This document shows, in pieces, positions 1 through 6,386 of a stretch of 10,357 bases of DNA. Each line of letters starts with the position of its first letter. The first letter of the stretch is position 1. The notes under the pieces are model-generated. The model was not told where the DNA came from and did no database searches. It saw only the letters and a program-made list of their open reading frames with translations. The position numbers were made by a program, and so were the translations under genes. Location: NCBI GenBank assembly GCA_021781255.1, contig JAJXXG010000098.1, positions 1-10,357 on the forward strand, in the 5' to 3' direction. This DNA comes from Acidobacteriota bacterium. GTDB lineage: Bacteria; Acidobacteriota; Terriglobia; Terriglobales; Acidobacteriaceae.

Positions 1-1
1 G

Positions 2-883
2 GGGCACCTTGATACGGTGTGGCCATTGGGAACGCTGAAGAAGATGCCGTGCCGCGTGCATGACGGGCGGATGTGGGGCCCGGGTACGCTGGACATGAAG
101 GCCGGAGTGGCGATGGCGCTGACAGCGGTGGAGATGCTTGCAGAAGCAGGATTGCTGGAGCGCGAGGTGGTGCTGCTGTTGAACAGCGACGAGGAAGTCG
201 GCAGTCCGATTTCGAGGCCGATAACGGAAAAACTGGCGGCTGAGTGCGATTCGGTGTTTGTGCTGGAACCGGCGCAGGGGCTGGCCTACAAGACGGCGCG
301 CAAGGGAACGGGCGACTGGCGGATTGAGATTGAGGGCGTGGCAGCGCATGCAGGAGTGGATTTTTTGAAGGGCGCAAGTGCGGTGCGGGAACTGGCGCGC
401 GTGGTGGAGACGGTGAGCGGCTGGACGGAGCTGAAACGCGGGCTAACGGTGAGTGTGGGCCTGGTAGGCGGAGGATCGAAGACGAATGTGGTTCCGGCAA
501 ACGCGTGGGCTGAGGTGGATGTGCGCATCGCGCGCAAGGCCGATGGTGCGCGGATGGAGCGGCGATTCGCGGCACTGAAGGCGAAGGATCGCCGTTGCGC
601 ATTGACGGTGACCGGAGGCATCAACCGGCCGCCCATGGAGCGGACGCGCGGAACAGTTGCGCTCTACAGGAAGGCGCGCGGGCTGGCGGCGGAGCTGGGA
701 TTCGTGCTGGACGAAGCCGCTACGGGCGGCGCGTCGGACGGAAACTTTACCTCGGCGATGGGCATTGCGACGTTGGACGGCATGGGCGCGGTGGGCGAAG
801 GCGCGCATGCGAATCACGAGTCGATTGTGCTGGAGCATCTTGCGCCGCGAGTGGCGCTGTTGGCGGGGATGCTGGCGCGCTGA
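2..883 (+). CDS. M20 family metallopeptidase, glutamate carboxypeptidase-like (5' end outside window)
   Basis: This is the C-terminal part (about 293 residues) of a zinc-dependent M20 exopeptidase of the carboxypeptidase G2/ArgE/DapE superfamily, which removes a C-terminal residue or acyl group from peptides or N-acyl amino acids. The open frame runs back to the window edge and begins with GHLDTVWP, the motif holding the first metal-ligand His (codon 5-7), so the gene starts upstream and the GTG at 17 is not the start. The other expected residues follow in order: bridging Asp in GPGTLDMKAG (codon 92-94), the catalytic/metal Glu pair in NSDEEVGS, a Glu in VLEPA, and the late His in GEGAHANHES. 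The dimerisation-domain stretch (ARKGTGDWRIEIEG, then AHAG) lies between them. About 80-100 N-terminal residues should be missing compared with a normal member of roughly 370-400 residues. Family assignment is firm; the substrate is not readable from sequence. It converges with the minus-strand genes. Confidence 0.93.
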   Translation, partial: GHLDTVWPLGTLKKMPCRVHDGRMWGPGTLDMKAGVAMALTAVEMLAEAGLLEREVVLLLNSDEEVGSPISRPITEKLAAECDSVFVLEPAQGLAYKTARKGTGDWRIEIEGVAAHAGVDFLKGASAVRELARVVETVSGWTELKRGLTVSVGLVGGGSKTNVVPANAWAEVDVRIARKADGARMERRFAALKAKDRRCALTVTGGINRPPMERTRGTVALYRKARGLAAELGFVLDEAATGGASDGNFTSAMGIATLDGMGAVGEGAHANHESIVLEHLAPRVALLAGMLAR

Positions 884-895
884 GCGAGATGTTCG

Positions 896-1102
896 TCAGG
901 GGTGTACGAGAGCATTCAACAGGAAGAAGTATCCGGCGGTGACGAAGCCGATGGCCGTGACAGTCCAGCGCATGACGCACTGATTGACGCGGCGGCCAAA
1001 GTGCGCGCCGAAGCAGCCACCGGCGCACGCCGAGCAGCGCCATCTCAAGGCAGACGGTCCACTCCACGCGTCGCGCAGTGCAGGACAAAGCTGGGCGGAC
1101 AT
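896..1102 (-). CDS. Possible small membrane protein, 68 aa, unknown function
   Basis: I do not recognise a family. The predicted protein has a Cys-rich N-terminal half (CSACAGGC around residues 24-31), a basic FGRRVN turn, then one clear hydrophobic helix (TVTAIGFVTAGYFFLLNALV, about residues 47-66) and the end HP. This suggests a single-pass membrane protein with the basic stretch on the cytoplasmic side. Support: it fills the space between the ABC ATPase stop at 1171 and the convergent peptidase stop at 883. From about codon 26 its third codon positions are almost all G or C (GGC TGC TTC GGC GCG CAC ... CGC CGC GTC), as in the real genes nearby. A weak purine-rich stretch (AGTAGGG) precedes the ATG. 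Against it: it is short, the first 20 codons have less typical usage, and no homologue is known to me. An internal ATG (MRWTVTAIGF...) would leave a 25-residue peptide that is essentially only the helix. Confidence 0.45.
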   Translation of the reverse strand: MSAQLCPALRDAWSGPSALRWRCSACAGGCFGAHFGRRVNQCVMRWTVTAIGFVTAGYFFLLNALVHP

Positions 1103-1131
1103 GCCCTACTGTACCGGGCGCCGGCGTGGTT

Positions 1132-1159
1132 GCCTGCGAAGATTTTCTCTTCGTCAGGC
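1132..1159 (-). terminator. Hairpin just downstream of the ABC ATPase gene
   Basis: An inverted repeat lies 11 bases past the ABC ATPase stop codon. The arms are GCCTGCGAAGA (1132-1142) and TCTTCGTCAGGC (1148-1159), which pair over 11 bases with one bulged base (1154) and a five-base loop. No T-tract follows on the minus strand, so it does not look like a classical intrinsic terminator. It may be a 3'-end stabilising or attenuating hairpin between the ATPase gene and the small ORF downstream. Confidence 0.4.
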
Positions 1160-1170
1160 TGAAGCGCGAT

Positions 1171-1983
1171 TCACGCGGCGCCAGCGGGAAGTTCCGGCGT
1201 GGCGGCAAGAAGTTGGCGCGTGTAAGGCTGTTGCGGATTGGCGCAGAGCGATTCGGCTTCGCCGATTTCGACGAGGCGGCCGCGCTCAAGGACTGCAATG
1301 CGTGTGGCGAGATAGCGCACGAGCGGCATGGAGTGAGAGATGAAGAGGTAGGTGAGGCCGTGGTCGCGCTGGAGCTGACGAAGGAGATTGACAATCTGCG
1401 CGCCGACGCTGACATCGAGTGCGGAGACGGGCTCATCCAAAATGAGCAGGCGCGGACGAAGAGCAAGCGCGCGCGCAATGTTGATGCGCTGGCGCTGGCC
1501 TCCGGAGAACTCGTGAGGATGGCGTGCAAGTGCGGAGTCATCGAGGCCAACAGAAGCAAGCAACTCCGTGGCACGCGTGCGGAGAGCGGCGCGGCGGCTG
1601 GTCGTGGTTGCGACGGAATCGTCGAAGCCATGGATGCGCCAGGGTTCGGTGACGATGTCAAAGACACGCATACGCGGATTGAGCGCAGCGAAGGGGTCCT
1701 GGAAGACGGGCTGCATCTGGCGGCGAATACGGCGCATGTCGGACTTGGATGCGCGCGCGAGGTCGATTCCATCGACCAGCACTGTTCCACTGGTGGGCGG
1801 GATGAGGCCGAGGATGATGCGCGCGAGGGTGGATTTTCCGGAGCCGGATTCGCCGACGAGGCCGAGGGTTTCACCGGGATCAATGGAAAACGAGACGCGA
1901 TCGACGACAATGTTCTCTTCAGTACGCAGACCCGCGCGGCGGGGATAGCTCTTGGAGACCGCATTGACGTGAACCAGCGCCAT
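1171..1983 (-). CDS. Oligopeptide/dipeptide-type ABC transporter ATP-binding protein (OppF/DppF-like), 270 aa
   Basis: This is a cytoplasmic ATPase subunit that would energise import of peptides or similar solutes through a partner permease. All nucleotide-binding motifs are intact: Walker A GESGSGKS (residues 44-51), Q-loop in PVFQDPF (Q95), signature FSGGQRQR (159-166), Walker B LLILDEP (179-185), D-loop SALD and switch His in FISHS (H217). The QDPFAALNPRM stretch and the C-terminal NPQQPYTRQLLAATP are typical of the Opp/Dpp group. The start is placed at MALVHVNAVSK because the frame before it is Ser/Pro/Thr-rich antisense of the amidase gene and has no domain character. There is no good Shine-Dalgarno sequence before this ATG; a hairpin lies 13-39 bases upstream instead. 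No OppD-like ATPase, permease or binding protein is adjacent, so partners must lie elsewhere. It could also serve an efflux or other transporter of the same ATPase class. Confidence 0.93.
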   Translation of the reverse strand: MALVHVNAVSKSYPRRAGLRTEENIVVDRVSFSIDPGETLGLVGESGSGKSTLARIILGLIPPTSGTVLVDGIDLARASKSDMRRIRRQMQPVFQDPFAALNPRMRVFDIVTEPWRIHGFDDSVATTTSRRAALRTRATELLASVGLDDSALARHPHEFSGGQRQRINIARALALRPRLLILDEPVSALDVSVGAQIVNLLRQLQRDHGLTYLFISHSMPLVRYLATRIAVLERGRLVEIGEAESLCANPQQPYTRQLLAATPELPAGAA

Positions 1984-1995
1984 GCCCAAATGGTA

Positions 1996-2022
1996 TATGG
2001 GCGGAGGCGTGCTCCGCCTATA
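1996..2022. repeat. Inverted repeat/hairpin between amidase and ABC ATPase genes
   Basis: The arms TATGGGCGGAG (1996-2006) and CTCCGCCTATA (2012-2022) are inverted copies with a single G:T pair, separated by a five-base loop. The stem of 11 base pairs would form in RNA from either strand. It lies 7 bases past the amidase stop and 12 bases before the ATPase start codon. No T-tract follows on the minus strand. It could be an attenuator or translation-control hairpin for the ATPase, a processing site, or one copy of a dispersed palindromic element; only one copy is present in this window. Confidence 0.6.
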
Positions 2023-2029
2023 CGATGCT

Positions 2030-3910
2030 TCAGTCGAGCTTTGGATGCAGCTTGTGGAAGCCGGTGGCCTGCTGATAGGCAGAGCCGAATGCGGCGAGCT
2101 TTGCATCCTGATAGTGCCCGGCGAGGAACGTGATGGAGACGGGCGTGCCGGGGCCGCCGATGTTGTCATAGTCGCCCGTGTCCACCTTGGGCGGCTTGGG
2201 TGCGTCGGCGCCGCGCAGGCCGTTGGGCACAATGAGTGCAGGGTGGCCGGAGAGGTTGGTGGCGACAAGCTGCGTGTCCATGGTGGGCGTCACGATGATG
2301 TCCACGTGATTGAAGAGCGCGGAGAGCTGCTGCACGACGTGCGAGCGAGCGCGATTGGCCTGAATGTAATCGACAGCGGAATAAAAGCGCGCGGTGCGGA
2401 AGATGTTGGGCCAGTCCTCTGGGCCCTGCGCAGTGAGCAGGCGGTCGCGGCCGGTGAGCGTGAGCTGGTCAAATGCGGCGGCGGCTTCGGCGTTGAGCAG
2501 CGGCGTCATGGCGCCGTAGGGCAGCTTGGGCAGCTCAACGGGGATGAGGGTGATGCCCATCTTCCGCAGCGTGGCGAGCGCGGCGAGGTCGTATCGCTGG
2601 TCATAGACGCGACGCGCGTGAAATTGGCGGGCCTGGGCCTCGCGCTTTTCGCGTTCGGATTTCTGCTCGGCGGTTTCGTTTGCAGGTGCAGGCTGTGGCT
2701 TGAAGGGGCCGATGGGGTCGAAGGCGGATTTCAAGTAGCCGATGCGCAGCGAGTGCCAGTCTGTCGCGCCCCAATGGAAGGGCTCAGAGGCGACGGATGT
2801 GTCCTTGCCATCGGGTCCGTAGATGGCGTTGAGGACGAGTGCGCAGTCCTCGGCTGAGCGGGAGATGGGGCCGAGCTTGTCCATTGTCCAGCTAAGGGCC
2901 ATTGCGCCGGTGCGCGGCACAAAGCCAAAGGTGGGGCGCAGGCCAGTGACACCGCAGCGCGTGGAAGGCGAGGAGATGGAGCCGAGCGTCTCTGAGCCGA
3001 TGGCGAAGCCGACGCATCCGGCGGAGACGGCGGAGGCCGGCCCTGCGGAGGAGCCGCTGGAGCCCTGCGCGGGGTTCCAGGGGTTGCGCGTGCGGCCACC
3101 GAACCAGACATCGCCCATGGCTAGCGCGCCAAGGGTGAGCTTGGCAACGAGGACAGCGCCGGCTGCGTCGAGCCGCTGGACGACGGTGGCGTCCTCATCG
3201 ATCCTCTGATGCTCAAAGCCGCCCGCGCCCCAGGTGGTGGGGTAGCCTTTGACGGCGAGCAGATCCTTTGCACCCCAGGGAATGCCGTGGAGGGGGCCGC
3301 GATATTTTCCAGCGGCGATTTCTGCATCCGCGGCTTTGGCCTGCGCAAGCGCGCGCTCCTCAGTGAGGTTGATGACGAAGTGAAGGAGCGGGTCGTAGCG
3401 CTTGAGGCGGGCGATATACATCTGCGTGAGCGCGAGTGAGGTGATTTTGCGGGATTGAAGGAGGCTGGCGAGGGTGCGAATGGAGGCGAAGGCGAGGTCT
3501 TCGATGCGGGCAGGGGCAGCGACGGAGGGATCGGGGCTCCAGCCGGCGAATGCATCGTGGTCAATAGTGATGCAGGGTGTTTTCTCCTTAGTCGCGGGCA
3601 GAGGATGGAAGACAAAAGCAGGCGCGACGGAGTTGGGCAGGTCGAGTTTGCGAATGGCCTTGATGGAGCCGTTCGTATCGACGAGTCCTGCGATCATCAT
3701 CTTTTTCTGCTCGGCGGTGAAGGGGCCCACGCCGGCGATAACCCCGGCCTGGTCAATCATCTCGGGCGTGATGGCGGGCGGCTTCGATTGGTCCGTCGCG
3801 GCGGATTCCTGCGCCTGTGCGGCGAGCGTGTAGAGGACGCCGGGCAGCAGCGGGGAAGCGATGCCGGCGCGAGTGCAGGCAGAGAGAAAAAGACGGCGGT
3901 CAAGATGCAT
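2030..3910 (-). CDS. Exported amidase-signature family enzyme, 626 aa
   Basis: This is a serine amidohydrolase of the amidase-signature family, which hydrolyses carboxamide bonds with a Lys-cisSer-Ser triad. The core fits: Lys in GIPWGAKDLLAVKG (K215), the Gly/Ser loop GSSGSSAGPASAVSAG with cis-Ser near S287, and nucleophile Ser in GSETLGSIS (S311). The 24-residue spacing from S287 to S311 matches the family. RCGVTGLRPTFG follows. The start at 3910 is set by an AAAGGA ribosome site six bases upstream and by the N-terminus: RRLFLS, then a moderately hydrophobic stretch ending near LAAQAQ, read as a Tat-type signal. The enzyme is therefore probably periplasmic or envelope-bound, unlike the cytoplasmic GatA branch. 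At 626 residues it is longer than a typical amidase (about 450-500) because of a roughly 100-residue region before the core and a charged insert at about residues 402-434. The substrate is unknown; small amides, peptide amides or N-acyl compounds are possible. Confidence 0.93.
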   Translation of the reverse strand: MHLDRRLFLSACTRAGIASPLLPGVLYTLAAQAQESAATDQSKPPAITPEMIDQAGVIAGVGPFTAEQKKMMIAGLVDTNGSIKAIRKLDLPNSVAPAFVFHPLPATKEKTPCITIDHDAFAGWSPDPSVAAPARIEDLAFASIRTLASLLQSRKITSLALTQMYIARLKRYDPLLHFVINLTEERALAQAKAADAEIAAGKYRGPLHGIPWGAKDLLAVKGYPTTWGAGGFEHQRIDEDATVVQRLDAAGAVLVAKLTLGALAMGDVWFGGRTRNPWNPAQGSSGSSAGPASAVSAGCVGFAIGSETLGSISSPSTRCGVTGLRPTFGFVPRTGAMALSWTMDKLGPISRSAEDCALVLNAIYGPDGKDTSVASEPFHWGATDWHSLRIGYLKSAFDPIGPFKPQPAPANETAEQKSEREKREAQARQFHARRVYDQRYDLAALATLRKMGITLIPVELPKLPYGAMTPLLNAEAAAAFDQLTLTGRDRLLTAQGPEDWPNIFRTARFYSAVDYIQANRARSHVVQQLSALFNHVDIIVTPTMDTQLVATNLSGHPALIVPNGLRGADAPKPPKVDTGDYDNIGGPGTPVSITFLAGHYQDAKLAAFGSAYQQATGFHKLHPKLD

Positions 3911-3944
3911 GGCGGGTCCTTTGGGTGGGGATGCATTAGGAAGC

Positions 3945-3950
3945 ACTATA
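3945..3950 (-). promoter_or_regulatory. Candidate -10 box for the amidase gene
   Basis: On the minus strand this reads TATAGT, followed by G, 34 bases before the amidase ATG. Transcription starting about seven bases on would leave a leader of about 28 bases containing the AAAGGA ribosome site. No convincing -35 hexamer lies at 16-18 bases, so this is a weak call. The same TATAGTG box occurs before the GH32 gene. Confidence 0.3.
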
Positions 3951-3987
3951 CCGGAGCGCGGCGGGCTAACCGGACGCTGAGCTGCCC

Positions 3988-5517
3988 TCAGTTGGTCATG
4001 CGATTGGGTGAGATGGGGCGCAGCGGCCAGCGCGTGAACTCCGTGCCGCCTTTGCCTTTCGCGGATACTTCCAGCACGGTGGCGTTGGGTTTGAGCGCGT
4101 AGCAACGCGAGGTGATGGCCTGCATGCCGCCGGCGATGGCTTCAATGACGGATGCGTCGAGGAAGAGGCGCAGCACGGGCTCAGCGGGATTCATCACGGG
4201 CAGCGCAAATTGCGTTTCGCCGCAAATGGCGTGCTTGCCGGCGAAGTCGAGGGTGAGCGACCAGACGGAATTTCCATCCACGAGCAGTCGAACGGTGGCG
4301 GACGTGGTCATGGGCGTGGCGCGGAGCGTCACTTCCTGGCGCAGATGCTCCAGCGTGTGGCGGACGGTGTTGTCATGCAGCACGGTGCGGATGCGGCCTT
4401 CACGCAGCGTGGCGCATTGCGGTGCGAACTGCATGGTGAGGTGGCCTGCCGCGGTGACGCCGAGGACGCGCGGCAGCGACATCGCGCCCGCCCATCCTGC
4501 GGCTGCGTACTCTGCCTGCGGCCGGGTTTCTGGAATCCAGCCCCAGAGGATGCGGCGACGGCCGGGCGCGAGGAAGCTCTTGGGCGCGTAATAGGCGCCG
4601 TGGTCGAGGATGCCGGTGCGCGCGGGCGTGTAGCGATGCGTGGCGCGGTTGTAATCACCAGCGCTCCAGAAGACTTTGCGCTGGGTGGAGTAGAGCAGAA
4701 TGTGACGCTTATCCCCCTCAAAGAAGTCGGGGCATTCCCACATGTCGCCACTGTCCACGGGATCGGGCGCGGTGCTGCCGGTTGGCTTGCCCTGCGCGAG
4801 CGGATGCAGATAAGTCCAGTGGCGAAGATCGGGCGAGCGGTAGAGCAGCGCGCAGCCGCCCTTACCGCGCTCGCCGGAACCAACGGCGAGATACCACGCG
4901 TCGGCTTCACGCCAGGGGCAGGGATCGCGGAAGCCTGTGACGTCCATGCCGGGCGGAGGCGCGGCGATGACTGGCACGGGGTCCTTCTTCCAGTGAAGCA
5001 GCTCGGCATCTTCGGCGGTGGCGAGCATCTGGCTTTCACGCAGATTGTTGTTCGCGTCGTGGAGGGTTACCTGTGCAGGCGGCGCTTTTTCAACGCCGGT
5101 GTAAATGAGGGTGGGGACTCCGTGGTTGTCGACTGCTGAGCCGCTGAAGCAGCCTGCGCTGTCTGCGGTGCCGGGCGTGGGCGCAAGGGCGATGGGCTCG
5201 TGATGCCAGTGGATCATGTCCTCGCTGATGGCATGACCCCAGTGCATGTCTCCCCAGACGGCAGCGTGAGGATTGAGCTGATAAAAGAGGTGAAATTTGC
5301 CGCGCCAATAAATCGGTCCATTCGGATCGTTCATCCAGTTGTGCGGCGGCATCAGGTGGTACTCAGGGCGGAGCGGGTCGTGCGCAGGGTTGGGCGTGCC
5401 GGCATCAAGCGCGAAGCTGCGGCGCGCGAGCGCGGGCAGCAACGTGGTGACAGCTCCGGCAACTCCGGCGGTGCGGAGGAATGCGCGGCGACCGAGTTTG
5501 CGAGGCGCTTTTGGCAT
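3988..5517 (-). CDS. Tat-exported GH32 glycoside hydrolase (beta-fructofuranosidase/levanase/inulinase type), 509 aa
   Basis: This enzyme would release fructose from sucrose or fructans by a retaining mechanism. All three GH32 acidic residues are in their usual contexts: nucleophile Asp in HNWMNDPNGP (D64), transition-state stabiliser in GFRDPCPW (D198) and acid/base Glu in MWECPDFF (E261). FHLFYQLNP, MHWGHAISEDMIHW and FSGSAV are also family features. The five-bladed propeller occupies roughly residues 50-350; the C-terminal beta-sandwich follows and ends at residue 509. The N-terminus (GRRAFLRTAGVAGAVTTLLP, about residues 9-28) is a clear twin-arginine signal, so the protein is exported folded to the periplasm or beyond. 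The exact cleavage site is unclear, with candidates around ARRSFALDAG. No good ribosome site precedes the ATG, but this start keeps the whole signal. Sequence alone does not separate invertase from exo-levanase or inulinase. No sugar transporter or fructokinase lies beside it in the window. Confidence 0.96.
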   Translation of the reverse strand: MPKAPRKLGRRAFLRTAGVAGAVTTLLPALARRSFALDAGTPNPAHDPLRPEYHLMPPHNWMNDPNGPIYWRGKFHLFYQLNPHAAVWGDMHWGHAISEDMIHWHHEPIALAPTPGTADSAGCFSGSAVDNHGVPTLIYTGVEKAPPAQVTLHDANNNLRESQMLATAEDAELLHWKKDPVPVIAAPPPGMDVTGFRDPCPWREADAWYLAVGSGERGKGGCALLYRSPDLRHWTYLHPLAQGKPTGSTAPDPVDSGDMWECPDFFEGDKRHILLYSTQRKVFWSAGDYNRATHRYTPARTGILDHGAYYAPKSFLAPGRRRILWGWIPETRPQAEYAAAGWAGAMSLPRVLGVTAAGHLTMQFAPQCATLREGRIRTVLHDNTVRHTLEHLRQEVTLRATPMTTSATVRLLVDGNSVWSLTLDFAGKHAICGETQFALPVMNPAEPVLRLFLDASVIEAIAGGMQAITSRCYALKPNATVLEVSAKGKGGTEFTRWPLRPISPNRMTN

Positions 5518-5547
5518 GGCGCGGGGCGCGGGATTTGCCCAGCGCCC

Positions 5548-5553
5548 ACTATA
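5548..5553 (-). promoter_or_regulatory. Candidate -10 box for the GH32 gene
   Basis: On the minus strand this reads TTTATAGTG, with hexamer TATAGT, 30 bases before the GH32 ATG in the 75-base gap after the outer-membrane gene. A start about seven bases on would give a leader of about 24 bases. No clear -35 element is visible. The box matches the one before the amidase gene, which is the main reason for noting it. Confidence 0.3.
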
Positions 5554-5592
5554 AACGATGAGCTTAGGTTGCGTGCGTGAATCAGTTGCGCT

Positions 5593-6183
5593 TCAGAAAC
5601 GCAGGACAAGCCCAGTGGAGATGCGGCCGTTGGAGTTGGCGATCTCACGCACGTTGGCGTCAGTGGATTGATAGTTGGTGTTGTAGAAGTCGCCCTGAAT
5701 GCGCCAGGCCCATGTGCGCGAAAGGCCAATGTCGAGACCGCCGCCGACTGCCACGGCGAATGTGTTGTTCGATTTGAGATTGGGAATGGCCTGGTCATTC
5801 AGGTGCGCGCTGCCCACCAGCCCGTGGAGAAAAATTGTGGATCGGCCGATGTGCGTGGAGACCTGCGGGCCAAGAAGGAAGAAGTAGGAATGCGGATTGA
5901 AGTCGGGCTGGTCAGAGCGATAGGTGCCAGAGACATCGCCCTTGACGCCGAGCCATGAGCCGAAGAAGGGCACGGGCAGCTTGAGGGATGCATCCCAGCC
6001 GTTCATGCCGCCGGAAAAATTGGTAAGGCTGGTCTGGTCATAGGCCTTGAAGACATGGGAGAAGCCTGCGTAAAGCTCGGCGTTGGGAACGCCGCGACGA
6101 TCGCGAGCGACCTGCGCGGGGACGAGCGCCGGGAGCGCAATCAGGCTGAATGCGACAAGCAGAGTAGACGCCTTGAGTGACAT
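5593..6183 (-). CDS. Outer-membrane beta-barrel protein, OmpA-like/porin-like fold, 196 aa
   Basis: The protein starts with a Sec signal peptide: MSLKAS, a hydrophobic stretch LLVAFSLIALPALV, and probable cleavage after VPA at about residue 23. The mature part alternates polar and hydrophobic residues with frequent Gly and aromatics (ELYAGFSHVF, YFFLLGPQVSTHIG, FAVAVGGGLDIGL, WAWRIQGDFYNTNY). It ends in LVLRF, with the terminal Phe typical of Bam-inserted barrels. This fits a small eight-strand barrel of the kind annotated as outer membrane beta-barrel protein (PF13505-like). I infer structure and location, not substrate. The ATG at 6183 is preferred because GAGGTG lies five bases upstream; a TTG one codon earlier would sit too close to it. 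It is the first of the leftward genes, facing the divergent control region, 75 bases before GH32. No clear promoter was found for it. Confidence 0.88.
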   Translation of the reverse strand: MSLKASTLLVAFSLIALPALVPAQVARDRRGVPNAELYAGFSHVFKAYDQTSLTNFSGGMNGWDASLKLPVPFFGSWLGVKGDVSGTYRSDQPDFNPHSYFFLLGPQVSTHIGRSTIFLHGLVGSAHLNDQAIPNLKSNNTFAVAVGGGLDIGLSRTWAWRIQGDFYNTNYQSTDANVREIANSNGRISTGLVLRF

Positions 6184-6266
6184 CAATGCACCTCACGGTC
6201 CTGAAAAGTGAACCAGGGCAGGAAGACGGCAGCAGAACAAGGCGTGCGGAAACTGCTCATTGGACC

Positions 6267-6284
6267 CTCCGGGCAAGCCCGGGG
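6267..6284. repeat. GC-rich inverted repeat in the divergent control region
   Basis: CTCCGGG (6267-6273) and CCCGGGG (6278-6284) form a seven-pair stem, one pair being G:T, around a CAAG loop. It lies about 85 bases before the outer-membrane gene start and 68 bases left of the ArsR promoter -35. It could be a leader hairpin of the leftward transcript or a protein-binding dyad. GC-rich palindromes of this size also occur by chance here. Confidence 0.3.
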
Positions 6285-6351
6285 ATGTTTCGCACTTGGA
6301 CGCGCGGACAGCGGAAAGCGTGAGCAGGGCGAGGGGCGGGAAGATTGGGGC

Positions 6352-6379
6352 TTGACATATTCCGATATAGGTATATATT
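6352..6379 (+). promoter_or_regulatory. Sigma70-type promoter for the ArsR operon
   Basis: A consensus -35 TTGACA (6352-6357) is followed after 16 bases by TATATT (6374-6379). A 17-base spacing would give ATATTT. The -10 region lies in a short AT-rich island that contrasts with the GC-rich surroundings. The predicted start of transcription is at about 6386-6387, on or next to the ArsR start codon, so the message would be nearly or fully leaderless. Confidence 0.75.
6365..6376. promoter_or_regulatory. Candidate ArsR operator dyad overlapping the promoter
   Basis: ATATA (6365-6369) and TATAT (6372-6376) are inverted arms around GG, lying between the -35 and -10 boxes and entering the -10. Dimeric ArsR-type winged-helix repressors commonly bind AT-rich imperfect palindromes across their own promoters, so autoregulation is plausible. 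The arms are short and low in complexity, which limits confidence. Confidence 0.35.
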
Positions 6380-6386
6380 TACAACC

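Noticed and set aside
9..28. True start of the M20 peptidase at the GTG at 17
   Set aside because: The frame is open upstream, and the metal-binding GHLDTV motif would be cut off.
747..1964. 405-codon open frame on the minus strand across the peptidase end and the ABC ATPase gene
   Set aside because: It is Ser/Pro/Arg-rich with no domain character and overlaps two well-supported genes in another frame. Long false frames are expected in GC-rich DNA.
1078..2133. 351-codon plus-strand open frame opposite the ABC ATPase gene
   Set aside because: It is antisense to a gene with complete ATPase motifs. Its own product has no recognisable family.
1984..2268. N-terminal extension of the ABC ATPase to 2268
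   Set aside because: The added 95 residues are Ser/Pro/Thr-rich and overlap the amidase end. Homologous ATPases begin near MALVHVNAVSK.
3911..4105. N-terminal extension of the amidase to an upstream start at 4105
   Set aside because: It would overlap the end of the GH32 gene and bury the Tat signal. The ATG at 3910 has a good ribosome site.
4210..5139. 309-codon plus-strand open frame opposite the GH32 gene
   Set aside because: It is antisense to the GH32 catalytic domain and shows no family features.
6184..6186. TTG start for the outer-membrane barrel gene
   Set aside because: It lies only two bases from the GAGGTG ribosome site. The ATG at 6183 has better spacing and a normal signal peptide.
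6267..6284. Intrinsic terminator or riboswitch before the outer-membrane gene
   Set aside because: There is only one short GC-rich stem, no T-tract and no conserved riboswitch pattern, so it is kept only as a weak inverted repeat.
6345..6386. Upstream start for the ArsR gene at 6345
   Set aside because: The frame there is made of the -35/-10 promoter region and adds an unrelated hydrophobic peptide before the normal ArsR N-terminus.
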